Shown: positions 1 to 7,468, counted from the stretch's first letter. The stretch: DNA of 36,219 bases from Secundilactobacillus yichangensis (GCF_016861565.1 NZ_BOLK01000018.1:1-36219), one strand, 5' to 3'. Program-made: numbers and translations. Notes: generated from the sequence alone by a model not told the origin.

Positions 1-79
1 TCGGTGAAATTCCAGATTCCACCAATTGAATACACGCTAGTTTTTCTGCCAGCGTGTATCTGGATCCTTTCTTTCCCAT
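1..79 (-). CDS. Partial IS transposase, N-terminal helix-turn-helix part (IS3 OrfA-like)
   Basis: Reading the minus strand from ATG at 79 gives 26 residues, beginning M-G-K-K-G-S-R-Y and ending V-E-S-G-I-S-P, open to the left edge of the window. The basic start followed by 'KLACIQLVESGIS' is typical of the helix-turn-helix in OrfA/transposase starts of IS3-family and related elements. A purine-rich ribosome binding site (GAGGGAG) lies 7 bases upstream of the ATG, inside the arm of a long hairpin (86-140). The rest of the gene lies outside the window, so family, integrity and activity cannot be judged. The next gene begins about 90 bases away and faces the same way. Confidence 0.6.
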   Translation of the reverse strand, partial: MGKKGSRYTLAEKLACIQLVESGISP

Positions 80-85
80 ACAAAA

Positions 86-140
86 ACTCCCTCTATAGTA
101 CACAAGCTTTAATTATTTGCTTGTCTACTATAGAGGGAGT
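86..140 (-). repeat. Inverted repeat / hairpin at IS end, covering the transposase ribosome binding site
   Basis: A perfect 15-base arm at 86-100 pairs with 126-140; pairing resumes after one mismatch to give arms 86-107 and 119-140 with an A/T-rich loop. In the transposase sense the second arm contains GAGGGAG, the likely ribosome binding site of the transposase at 79. Many insertion sequences use such a hairpin to keep read-through transcripts from being translated; that role here is inferred. The outer arm may also mark the terminal region of the element, but no target duplication could be identified. Confidence 0.6.
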
Positions 141-170
141 ATAGCCGAAGTTGCTTTCCAAGCCGTTTTT

Positions 171-1124
171 TCATAGGATTCGAATAACAATGACACCCAC
201 GATCATAATCAGCAAGCCGCCAATTTGCAGCAACGTGACTGGATTTTTCTCAGAGGACAGCCAGCCGAATTGGTCAATTAACAGACTGCCGATCATGAGA
301 CCAATCAGCACAATGATCACCGCAAATCCAGTGCCGATAACTGGCACTAAATAGACGTTTCCAAGCACAAATAGCGCGCCAAGCAGGCCGCCGATCCACA
401 TCCACCACGGTGGTTTACCATTGCTTCGCTGAAACTTCAATGGCGGCCGAACGACTAAAACAATCACAATCAGCGTCAACGTTCCGACCAGAAAAGAAAC
501 GTAGGCAGCTTGAATCTTGGAACCCAGCACCTGGCCTAAATGACCGTTAACAGCCGTTTGGGTGGCACTTAAGACACCCGCAAGAACACCGAATAACCGC
601 CAAAACATCAGGTGCGCTTGTTTGGGTGTTTCTTCTTCAACGGTCTCCAAGCCGGCCTGGCCGGTGACGCGTTCCAGCCAGCTATTACCAGCCACGGTTA
701 CGGTCACGCCAACAAGTACTAATAACGCCCCCAGTCCGCGAACCACCGTCAACTGGCTGACGGGTGAGTAGAATAAACCGAAATCGTCAATGATCAGCCC
801 TGCCAGGATCTGCCCTAACACCGGGAAAATCACCGTTTGTACACTACCCAGCTTTGGAAAGAGAATAATGTTGCCCGTCAGGTAAATGACCCCTAACAGA
901 CCGCCTAACCACAGCCAAAACGGCTGGGTGCTGATCAGTGAAGTTCCTATTAGCAAGCCACGGTGATCCATGAGTGTCATGACCGCCAGGAAAATCGTCC
1001 CGATCCCAAAGGATACCAATGATGCCAAAAATGGCGACCCTAACGCTGCCCGCAAACGTGAATTAATGCTTGTCTGCATCGGCAAGCCAACGCCAATCAC
1101 TAGTCCAATCAGTATTGCTAACAT
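171..1124 (-). CDS. DMT-superfamily transporter, tandem YdcZ (DUF606) type
   Basis: Membrane protein of about 317 residues with ten hydrophobic segments. It consists of two homologous halves of about 150 residues, each starting with a segment like 'LIGLVIGVGLPMQTSINSRL' or its counterpart 'VLAGVLSATQTAVNGHLGQ', each holding a 'W.W.GGLLG' stretch and ending in a '(I/V)LIGL.(I/A)G' type helix. That internal duplication is typical of the DUF606/YdcZ group of drug/metabolite transporters; the substrate is unknown. The start at 1124 is preferred to 1178 because a G-rich ribosome binding site stands just upstream and because the first 18 residues of the longer form are not family-like. It follows folT on the same strand 79 bases downstream and may share its transcript. 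Confidence 0.8.
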   Translation of the reverse strand: MLAILIGLVIGVGLPMQTSINSRLRAALGSPFLASLVSFGIGTIFLAVMTLMDHRGLLIGTSLISTQPFWLWLGGLLGVIYLTGNIILFPKLGSVQTVIFPVLGQILAGLIIDDFGLFYSPVSQLTVVRGLGALLVLVGVTVTVAGNSWLERVTGQAGLETVEEETPKQAHLMFWRLFGVLAGVLSATQTAVNGHLGQVLGSKIQAAYVSFLVGTLTLIVIVLVVRPPLKFQRSNGKPPWWMWIGGLLGALFVLGNVYLVPVIGTGFAVIIVLIGLMIGSLLIDQFGWLSSEKNPVTLLQIGGLLIMIVGVIVIRIL

Positions 1125-1202
1125 CTCACCACCCCCAATTAATGCGGGTAGTATGCCCGTTTTACTGATTAAAGTCAACTAAGTCTACTTCCCTGTTCAA
1201 AC

Positions 1203-1718
1203 TTAACGACGCATAAATCGGTCAATGGGGAAGACCTTGAAGACAACTGAAATCAGCACGGTATAAATAACGAACGAAATCAATTCCTGTGGAACTCGGG
1301 TCGTGAACAGCACGTTCCACGTCATACCATACATGATGTGGAGCCAGAGGCTGTTTAGTAAGAGGTTCCAGCCCATGGTGACGATCAGTGACGCTAAAGC
1401 GATTCGCCAGAGTTTTACCGGTTTTTGATAGAAAAGCTCACCAAAGGTATACCCCGTGAGTGCCGCGGTGATGATGAAACCAACGAAAAAGCTGAATTTG
1501 GGAAATAGTAGCATCCCAATCAGATAGGCCAGCGCAGTCGCTGCCGCCGTTAACTTTGGTGGGAACAGCCGCGCCATAATGGCAGTAACGATGAACGAAA
1601 ACGTAATCTTGGTGATCAAAAACTGAATCGAGAAAAAGCTCCCAAGAACAACTTGCATGGCGATTAAAACGCTCATGGCAGCCACAATGTACGCGGAACT
1701 CAGCCGAACCTCTTTCAT
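1203..1718 (-). CDS. folT: ECF transporter S component, folate (FolT) type
   Basis: A 171-residue protein with about six hydrophobic segments, the size and shape of a substrate-specific S component of group II energy-coupling-factor vitamin transporters. Features that recall FolT are the start 'LSSAYIVAAMSVLIAMQVVLG', the 'QFLITKITFSFI' segment, and the strongly predicted 'LLLNSLWL...GM.W..LF..RVPQELI' stretch near residues 119-147, where folate S components carry a conserved R-P-x-Q motif. It would bind folate and work with an EcfA-A'-T module encoded elsewhere. Its own promoter is visible upstream (1767-1794) after the terminator of the haem operon. No tetrahydrofolate riboswitch was recognised in the 130-base leader. 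Folate as substrate is inferred from family resemblance. Confidence 0.8.
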   Translation of the reverse strand: MKEVRLSSAYIVAAMSVLIAMQVVLGSFFSIQFLITKITFSFIVTAIMARLFPPKLTAAATALAYLIGMLLFPKFSFFVGFIITAALTGYTFGELFYQKPVKLWRIALASLIVTMGWNLLLNSLWLHIMYGMTWNVLFTTRVPQELISFVIYTVLISVVFKVFPIDRFMRR

Positions 1719-1766
1719 AACCTAACCAACCTCTTTCTCTAAAGAATAATAACCGTTATGCCAACA

Positions 1767-1794
1767 GTTATAGTCTTATTTAACTATAATTCAA
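1767..1794 (-). promoter_or_regulatory. Promoter for folT with dyad around it
   Basis: On the minus strand TTGAAT (1789-1794) is followed after 16 bases by TATAAC (1767-1772), about 45 bases upstream of the folT ATG. A dyad TTATAG/CTATAA occupies the spacer and -10 region, and the octamer TTGGCATA occurs twice (1799-1806 and 1757-1764) flanking the promoter. These could be operator elements. Confidence 0.55.
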
Positions 1795-1826
1795 GAGGTA
1801 TGCCAATAACATTTTAAAATTGGGAC

Positions 1827-1852
1827 AAAAAAAAGCGGTTTGCACCGCTTTT
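1827..1852 (-). terminator. Rho-independent terminator of the haem operon
   Basis: Nine-base stem AAAAGCGGT/ACCGCTTTT (1831-1839 with 1844-1852) with a four-base loop, followed on the minus strand by a run of eight T. It overlaps the stop codon of the ATPase gene, so the operon ends here and folT needs its own promoter. Confidence 0.85.
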
Positions 1853-2612
1853 AGGCCGTCAACTGAATCACATATGGCCCGTATTTTTCAATTTTTACAA
1901 TTTTAATCGGCAGCTCAAACGCTTCACTGAGCAGGGCTTTATCTAAGATAGCCGTTGCTGGACCCGCTTCGAGGAGCTTTCCCCGCTTGATCAGCCACAG
2001 TTGATCACTGATCTTCAGCGCTTGGTTGATATCATGCAGAACCATCACCACCGTGATCTGCTTTTCCACATTCAATTTTTGAATCAATTCCATTAGATCA
2101 TGCTGATAACGAATATCCAAATAAGTGGTTGGTTCATCCAGAAAGAGGTACTGCGGTTCCTGCGCTAAAGCTGCAGCCAGCCAGACCCGTTGCTGCTGTC
2201 CGCCAGAAAGCGACGTCAGCGGTCGATCCATAGCGTGCGCTAAATTCACCGTTTCTAAAAATGGCCGTACCTCAGCGTCAGAGATCGTTGCTAACAGTGA
2301 ATGAAACGGTAACCGACCCGTTTTAACCACTTCTTTAACCGTCATTTCATCATAGATCTGGTGCTGCTGAGTAACCAGCGCAATTTTAGCAGCCCGTTCT
2401 CGACGAGACAGTGCTGTTATCGGTTTCCCATCGATCTCAACCGTGCCCGATGCCGGTAAGACTGACCCCATGAGCAGTTTCAGTAACGTGGACTTCCCAG
2501 CACCATTTTGGCCGATGATGGCTAAAATTTTACCCTTTGGCACCGTGGCTGTGAAATCCGTAATCAGGTTCTCTGATCCGGGGTAACCGTAATTAACGTG
2601 CTTTAATTCCAT
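1851..2612 (-). CDS. FecE-type ABC transporter ATPase (iron/haem uptake)
   Basis: A 253-residue ATP-binding subunit of an importer of the iron-siderophore/haem/cobalamin class. Walker A is GQNGAGKS at residues 34-41, Q-loop near 83, signature SLSGGQQQR at about 134-142, Walker B YLFLDEP at 155-161 and the switch histidine in 'VLHDINQAL'. The D-loop 'TTYLDIRYQHDLMELI' is characteristic of FecE/FhuC ATPases. It overlaps the permease gene by 20 bases, which implies translational coupling. Last gene of the five-gene NEAT operon, so haem is the most economical substrate, though this is inferred from context. Confidence 0.9.
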   Translation of the reverse strand: MELKHVNYGYPGSENLITDFTATVPKGKILAIIGQNGAGKSTLLKLLMGSVLPASGTVEIDGKPITALSRRERAAKIALVTQQHQIYDEMTVKEVVKTGRLPFHSLLATISDAEVRPFLETVNLAHAMDRPLTSLSGGQQQRVWLAAALAQEPQYLFLDEPTTYLDIRYQHDLMELIQKLNVEKQITVVMVLHDINQALKISDQLWLIKRGKLLEAGPATAILDKALLSEAFELPIKIVKIEKYGPYVIQLTA

Positions 2613-3555
2613 GGAATCCCCCTCTTTGAACCAGAATGATCAAGAACGGCCCGCCGATCACTGCCATGATCGTTGCAGCTGAAATTTCGCTAGGCAGCAC
2701 GACGATCCGGCCAATCGTATCAACAGCCAACAGCAGCCAAGCACCGCTCAACATTGAAAACGGCAGAATGGTCTGATAATCGTGGCCAACAAAATAACGG
2801 GCAATGTTGGGAACGATAATCCCGATAAATGGAATGGTCCCCGCAACGGCCGTTACATCCGCTGAAAGGTACACGACTAATACCAGCAAGCCTAACCGCA
2901 TTGCGGTAACGGGCACTCCCACCGAAGACAGCTGTTCATCTGGCAATTTAAGGTCATTGGCCCACGGTGCCATTAACAGAACCGCTACTAAACCAATAAA
3001 CCCGGTAATCAATAAACTGTAAACTGACGACCAGGTGATGCCGTTAAAGCCTAGTGAAGTGCTGACGTTGATTCCCTTAGTAAACAGTTGGGTCAGCGCC
3101 ATAAAGGTCAAATTCAGCGCGACACCGACAATGATCAGCTGATACGGCTGCCGTAACGTTTTGCGATTGGCAAGCAGCGCAAACGCAACTAACCCGCCGA
3201 CTAGCGCCAGCAGCTGTTTTTGAAACGCGAATGCCGGCAGCATCAGACTCCCGATGAGCATCAACAGCTCACCAGCGCTGGTGACCCCTAAAATGGTAGG
3301 ATCAGCTAACCGATTACGGAACACCGATTGACTGATTGCACCAGCCGAAGCCAGCATGCCACCGGCAATGAGCGCTGCTAAAATCCGCGGTAGCCGAAAG
3401 GTCAGCACCGTCGACAAAATAGCCGGCTGGTGGCCCGTCAGCGCTTGCCACAGCTGCGCCAAGGAGTAAAACTGAGTGCCTAACATCAGCGCGAGCATCG
3501 CGGTTATAATCAGTGCTATACATATGACAATATATGCCGTGCGTTCCTTTGCCAT
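2593..3555 (-). CDS. FecCD-family ABC transporter permease (haem/iron uptake)
   Basis: A membrane subunit of about 320 residues and nine to ten transmembrane helices. It has hallmarks of the BtuC/FecCD fold: 'LTFRLPRILAALIAGGMLASAGAISQSVFRN.LADP..LGVTSAGEL' in the N-terminal part and 'AVAGTIPFIGIIVPNIAR...G.D' with its coupling-helix glycines in the C-terminal part. The start at 3555 is preferred over 3594: GGGAG stands 8 to 12 bases upstream and the longer form would overlap the preceding gene by 38 bases. The stop of the binding protein lies one base before this ATG. A single permease gene suggests a homodimer, as in BtuC2. Confidence 0.88.
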   Translation of the reverse strand: MAKERTAYIVICIALIITAMLALMLGTQFYSLAQLWQALTGHQPAILSTVLTFRLPRILAALIAGGMLASAGAISQSVFRNRLADPTILGVTSAGELLMLIGSLMLPAFAFQKQLLALVGGLVAFALLANRKTLRQPYQLIIVGVALNLTFMALTQLFTKGINVSTSLGFNGITWSSVYSLLITGFIGLVAVLLMAPWANDLKLPDEQLSSVGVPVTAMRLGLLVLVVYLSADVTAVAGTIPFIGIIVPNIARYFVGHDYQTILPFSMLSGAWLLLAVDTIGRIVVLPSEISAATIMAVIGGPFLIILVQRGGFHGIKAR

Positions 3556-3556
3556 G

Positions 3557-4444
3557 CTATTTACTCCCTGGATACAACCATTGCGACACTTCACCTAATG
3601 CTTTGGCCGCGTGCATATTAGCCGTGGCATCAAAGTCGGGTTCCTGCAGATCATAAACCCGCTTGAATTGAACCGCCGGCGTCTGACGCCAGAATGATTG
3701 CGATTTAAATTCACTGTTAAACTGTTCAGTCACCATCTGCGGCATGGCGTGTTCAAGCCGTAAAATGACCTGTGGCCGCGCCTTTTGAATGGCCTCGTCA
3801 CTTGGCTGAATGTATTCCTGATTCTTTGAAGCAAAGACGTTTTTCCCGCCAGCAATCTGAACTAAATTACCAACGTACGAACGGTTAGTAGCAATCATAT
3901 AACCCGCGCCAGGCAATCCCATTAAGATGAGTACCCGTGGCTGCCGCTTACCGTGTGACCGTTGCTTGACCTTAGTAATTGCCTGATTAATTTCTTGGTT
4001 AGCTGACTTGGCTTCCGACTTTCGGTCATACTGATCACCCATTTTAGTCACCACCTGCTGTAAATCGCTGACACTTTGCAAATTCAAAAAGTAGGGTTTG
4101 ATGTGCTGCTGCTTAAATGATTTGCCGAATTGATCTTTCAAAGTGGTGACACTATATACCGCAGTTGGTTTTACGGAAGCAATTTTTTCAGCACTGGGAT
4201 TCATTGGGTTGCCAACTTTGGTAACGTTCTTGTATCTAGCTGGCATCTTATTGGCCGTATTGGGCACGCCAACTAGGGGTAATTTTAACTTATCAGCAAT
4301 CTGTACCACCGCATACGTGGTAGCGACGATGCGTTCTTGATGACGCTTTTTTGCTAGCTGGTGGTTCGCGAATAGGCCGCCAACGACGCCCGCAACCAGT
4401 AACACGATAATGACGATCAGTGCTGTTCGTCTCGGCGATTTCAA
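3557..4444 (-). CDS. IsdE-like haem-binding protein of the ABC importer, membrane-anchored without a lipobox
   Basis: A 295-residue periplasmic-binding-protein-like subunit of the helical-backbone (FecB/BtuF/IsdE) class. An N-terminal hydrophobic segment at residues 7-26 follows three basic residues, but the protein contains no cysteine at all, so it cannot be a lipoprotein; it is probably held by an uncleaved signal anchor. The two lobes cover about 40-155 and 168-295, joined by a long helix. Met81 in 'GNPMNPSAEKI' and His232 in 'RLEHAMP' fall where IsdE proteins carry their axial Met and His haem ligands; this placement is by eye. It lies between the NEAT genes and the permease, so it should pass haem from surface NEAT proteins to the permease. 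Confidence 0.8.
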   Translation of the reverse strand: MKSPRRTALIVIIVLLVAGVVGGLFANHQLAKKRHQERIVATTYAVVQIADKLKLPLVGVPNTANKMPARYKNVTKVGNPMNPSAEKIASVKPTAVYSVTTLKDQFGKSFKQQHIKPYFLNLQSVSDLQQVVTKMGDQYDRKSEAKSANQEINQAITKVKQRSHGKRQPRVLILMGLPGAGYMIATNRSYVGNLVQIAGGKNVFASKNQEYIQPSDEAIQKARPQVILRLEHAMPQMVTEQFNSEFKSQSFWRQTPAVQFKRVYDLQEPDFDATANMHAAKALGEVSQWLYPGSK

Positions 4445-4456
4445 AATTGGCGCCCC

Positions 4457-5290
4457 CTATTCCTTCTTCTTCATGACAACCAGACTGCCGCCAACGACCA
4501 CGGCAGCAATCACAACCACGCCTACGATCAGAAACGGTAGCCGTGAACCGGTATTGCTGTGATCCTTTTTATCCGCTTTGGCGGTTTGGGTGCTGTTAGA
4601 CGGCTGTTTAGCCGCGCTTTCACTGGCAGATTTGCTGGCAGCCGATGAAGAACTGGCAGTCGCCTTTTTACTGGCTGGACTTTTCTTGGCTTTCTGCTTG
4701 CCATGACTCAGTTGCGCAATATTGCCCTTCTTAGGCTGATTACTGTTGACTGATTTGCCTTTGTTAGACTGCTTCTTCTTGGTGGTGGCAGCCGCACCAG
4801 TCACTTTTGCTGTGGCGGCAGTGGCAGCCGCCTTACCTTTTAAACTCGGTAATCCCTTGGTACTGAATTTAAACGAAATCAAGTGAGTGGCTTTATATAC
4901 TTTGGGTACGTTAATGGCTAATTTGGCGTTGATTCGTTTTTTCAAATTGGTCGTCGTAAATGAATAGTACAGGTTAGAATTACCCGCATGATCCTTCACC
5001 CGGCGAACGTTTTTAGCCGCACCACCGTTAACGGATAGCACTTTAACTGGGTAAGAACTGAGTTTTTTGGCTGTACGAATATGCATCGTTACCACGTACT
5101 TGTGGTGGGAAACCTTTACGCTGGCTGGTTTAACAAAGTAGCCACTGGCCATAGACGTTTGATTGGTATTGTATTTTAAAGCTGAATAACTGATTGATTT
5201 TGCTTGAGCAGTGGTTCCGCTGGCAGCCAACCCTAATCCCAAGGCGGCTACAGCCAGCAAACCGACTAGCCATTTCATTCGTTTCATCAT
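4457..5290 (-). CDS. Membrane-anchored NEAT-domain haem-binding protein
   Basis: About 277 residues from the ATG at 5290 (an ATG at 5287 is equally possible; GGG stands 4 to 8 bases upstream). Residues 1-30 are a signal peptide ending in T-A-Q-A. A single NEAT domain follows at about 33-145: 'YSALKYNTNQTSMASGYF' is the usual first strand and lip helix, and the last strands contain V-P-K-V-Y132-K-A-T-H136, where NEAT domains that bind haem have Y-x-x-x-Y. The haem-ligand tyrosine is therefore kept and the second tyrosine is histidine. An Ala/Lys/Ser-rich linker (about 150-245) and one C-terminal transmembrane helix with a K-K-K tail anchor it; there is no clear sortase motif. It probably relays haem through the wall to the IsdE-like protein. 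Confidence 0.82.
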   Translation of the reverse strand: MMKRMKWLVGLLAVAALGLGLAASGTTAQAKSISYSALKYNTNQTSMASGYFVKPASVKVSHHKYVVTMHIRTAKKLSSYPVKVLSVNGGAAKNVRRVKDHAGNSNLYYSFTTTNLKKRINAKLAINVPKVYKATHLISFKFSTKGLPSLKGKAAATAATAKVTGAAATTKKKQSNKGKSVNSNQPKKGNIAQLSHGKQKAKKSPASKKATASSSSAASKSASESAAKQPSNSTQTAKADKKDHSNTGSRLPFLIVGVVVIAAVVVGGSLVVMKKKE

Positions 5291-5379
5291 TTTCCCTACT
5301 TCCCATTGAGTGATCATTTTAAGCGTTAGAGAGACCACCTCAGTTAATGAACACTTGAGTGGCCTCTGACTATCAATAA

Positions 5380-6669
5380 TTAAGCTTGTTTTCTTCTGAT
5401 AATTGCGGTTGCAACAACTAGGATCAAGCTGAGCAATCCGGCAGCTGCGACTGTGACATTTTGCATTTCATTAGTCTGCGGCAACTTGCTGGATGATTTT
5501 TGAGCGGTGCCCTTGGTCTTAGAAGCTGGTGTGGCAGCACTGGTGGGTGCGCCAGCAGAAGCGGTGGGTTGGGAACCGCCGTTGGTGTCACCTGCCGAAG
5601 TACTTGAGTTATTAGCCTTGGTTGTACCCGTACCATTATCCCCGGTCGCCCCAGTAAAGTTGTAATAAACATCAAAGTCAGAACTAATATTCATCATCGG
5701 TACTGAAACATGAATAGTACCCTTGACTGGTGCCTTGGTCAGATCATCGAGGCTAGGTACTGTAAAGCTAAAGCTTGCAGTATAGTCTTTATCAGTCGAA
5801 CCATAAGTAACGTCGGAGACTTTTTGACCATTGACAGTCAATGGCACAAAACCCTTCGCCGACATTCCGGAGTTTTTACCGTATTGAACGTTCATAGTAA
5901 CCTTGTAAGAACCATCTGGTTGCTTAGCAACATCAGCTACGTGAGTATAGTATTGGTTAGCTTCCGAAGTTGATTTGCCGTTTGCTTGAAGAACGGTGTA
6001 ATTCATTTTGGTAATCTTACCGCTATTCTCGTTTAAGGTACTTTGACCGGTTGGAATACCGGACCCGTTTGAAGCAGAACTACTACCTATAGATGAGGAA
6101 CTGCTTGAACCTGAAAACGATGAACTACTTGAACCTGAGAAACTGCTTGATGAAGATGAGCTACTTGACGATGAACTACTTGAACTCGAAAATGCTGAGT
6201 CAATAGACGAAGATGAACTGGAACCACCTTCACCAGGCGTTACACCCGACCAGTCATAAGAAAAATCGCCTACTTCATGCATTCCGGCACCAACATTAAT
6301 ATCAAAAGCAGCCGAAACCGTTTTGGTACCTGCTGGCATTGTAAAATGCAATGAGCTTTTATCAGAACTCAAAGCAGCCTGGCCATTCACTGTCGTCGCT
6401 GTTAAGAATTTTGGACCGAAACCTTGTAACTGCATTGTTACATCTGCTGTATCGTTATTCACGACTACGTTAGCAGTAGGAGCAAAAAACTTAGCAGAGA
6501 TTGACGGTGTCGTGGTTCCAGTTTTATAAATATTCACCGGAACCGTATACGTCCCATCCTTATACGTAGAAGCTTTCGCACTATTGGCACTAAAAGCGCT
6601 AACACTTACCAGCGTAAAAATAAGTAATAACGCTCCCCTAAATAACCTTCTTAACCCTTTTTTCTTCAT
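5380..6669 (-). CDS. Sortase-anchored surface protein with two NEAT domains and a poly-serine linker
   Basis: 429 residues. A signal peptide (1-33, cleavage near A-K-A-S) is followed by NEAT domain 1 (about 36-140), an almost pure serine linker with F-S-G-S repeats (150-200), NEAT domain 2 (about 222-338), a Thr/Ser/Ala-rich wall-spanning part, LPQTN at 396-400, a hydrophobic segment and R-R-K. This is the classical order of a sortase A substrate. Neither NEAT domain keeps the Y-x-x-x-Y haem motif: the equivalent positions read M-H-E-V-G-D-F in domain 1 and I-S-S-D-F-D-V in domain 2. They may bind haem by other ligands or capture a haemoprotein. First gene of the haem operon, with a promoter at 6794-6821. 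Confidence 0.85.
   Translation of the reverse strand: MKKKGLRRLFRGALLLIFTLVSVSAFSANSAKASTYKDGTYTVPVNIYKTGTTTPSISAKFFAPTANVVVNNDTADVTMQLQGFGPKFLTATTVNGQAALSSDKSSLHFTMPAGTKTVSAAFDINVGAGMHEVGDFSYDWSGVTPGEGGSSSSSSIDSAFSSSSSSSSSSSSSSSSFSGSSSSSFSGSSSSSSIGSSSASNGSGIPTGQSTLNENSGKITKMNYTVLQANGKSTSEANQYYTHVADVAKQPDGSYKVTMNVQYGKNSGMSAKGFVPLTVNGQKVSDVTYGSTDKDYTASFSFTVPSLDDLTKAPVKGTIHVSVPMMNISSDFDVYYNFTGATGDNGTGTTKANNSSTSAGDTNGGSQPTASAGAPTSAATPASKTKGTAQKSSSKLPQTNEMQNVTVAAAGLLSLILVVATAIIRRKQA
6073..6225 (-). repeat. Serine-codon repeat region coding for the flexible linker
   Basis: On the + strand this stretch is built of repeated units such as 'gaactacttgaacctg', coding on the minus strand for runs of Ser with interspersed F-S-G-S. 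Mixed serine codons are used, but several units are near-identical, so length variation by slippage or recombination is plausible. Confidence 0.6.
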
Positions 6670-7043
6670 GAATAATTCCTCCGATAAAAATAATATAATG
6701 GCTAAACCTAAAATAGCGTTTTCAACTTACCCCCTCAAATTAATGCTGGCCAGACATAAATTAGAAAATATATAAAGTACACCTATATAGAGAATTATAA
6801 CTCGAAACTACTCATTAACAAAATAAAAAATCGTAAATTGAACTATTTTTCACTAATCTATTGATAACTTAATTTATATTTATCACCTGATAACACGCCA
6901 TTTATGACCATTTCTAAGTATAAACAGGGTAACTATGGATTAAGGATTTAACTATAAAATATTGTAAATTCAGTTTACAAATCTAACCTGATCTCATCTT
7001 ATCGTATTAGATTCAACTCGAGCTTTTCTATTCTGAAGGCACG
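6670..7043. other. A/T-rich intergenic region with promoter and candidate operators of the haem operon
   Basis: No coding region is visible. Besides the promoter at 6794-6821 it holds two symmetrical sites. At 6862-6892 TGATAA, TTATCA and TGATAA half-sites are arranged with 12 and 2 base spacings; the GATAAT-like halves resemble Fur-family operators but not in the usual 7-1-7 order. At 6962-6980 there is a perfect dyad TTGTAAA-5-TTTACAA. Both lie upstream of the promoter in the sense of the haem operon. Which regulator binds is unknown. Confidence 0.35.
6794..6821 (-). promoter_or_regulatory. Promoter of the haem-uptake operon
   Basis: Minus-strand TTGTTA (6816-6821), 16-base spacer, perfect TATAAT (6794-6799). 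Transcription would start near 6787, giving a leader of about 118 bases before the ATG at 6669, which has a GGAGG site 7 bases upstream. Confidence 0.6.
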
Positions 7044-7069
7044 AAAAAAGCCCACCGAAGTGAGCTTTT
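7044..7069 (-). terminator. Rho-independent terminator with UUCG loop
   Basis: Minus-strand stem AAGCTCAC/GTGGGCTT closed by the tetraloop TTCG and followed by T6. It ends the transcript of the unknown gene at 7076-7468 and insulates it from the haem operon. Confidence 0.88.
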
Positions 7070-7075
7070 CATTGA

Positions 7076-7468
7076 TTATCCTAATTTAAACGGCGTAGAA
7101 ATCGAAACGTTGATCGCCTGATGGCCGTTTGACACACAGGACTGCGCAACGTGACTAAGCAGGTGATGCGACTGCACGTACGCCCTAAATTCAGTTAACT
7201 TGGGAACCTGCAACTGAAGCCGATTAGCGGACTGATCAACTTCGATCTTATCAAGTTTACATTCCTCATTTAAGCGCAATATCACCGTTTCTACGATGCC
7301 CAACACAAACTTACTGTTGGTGATGTAATTAACGTTGGCTGTTTCCAAATCAAACTTCATTGAACCCGTGGTTAAATCTTTCTGTTCACCATCAACCGTT
7401 GCCCGATATGAAACCACGATATCTCTGGTGGTCACCTTGTTTCGAATCTTCAACGTATAAGCAATCAT
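7076..7468 (-). CDS. Small conserved-looking protein of unknown function
   Basis: About 130 residues, soluble, mixed alpha/beta by appearance, no signal peptide, membrane segment or recognised motif. The ATG at 7468 is chosen because AGGAG stands 8 bases before it; the longer frame would start at a GTG without such a site. The sequence has alternating hydrophobic strands ('ANRLQLQVPKLTEFRAYV', 'QAINVSISTPFKLG'). It is a single-gene transcript: a terminator follows directly and the antiporter gene upstream ends about 170 bases away. Not recognised. Confidence 0.65.
   Translation of the reverse strand: MIAYTLKIRNKVTTRDIVVSYRATVDGEQKDLTTGSMKFDLETANVNYITNSKFVLGIVETVILRLNEECKLDKIEVDQSANRLQLQVPKLTEFRAYVQSHHLLSHVAQSCVSNGHQAINVSISTPFKLG

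Noticed and set aside
1719-1850. Possible tetrahydrofolate riboswitch before folT
   Set aside because: The leader is too short after the promoter (about 45 bases) and the THF aptamer core is not recognisable.
6073-6225. CRISPR-like array in the repeated stretch of the NEAT gene
   Set aside because: The units are short, irregular, without spacers, and translate into a serine linker in frame.
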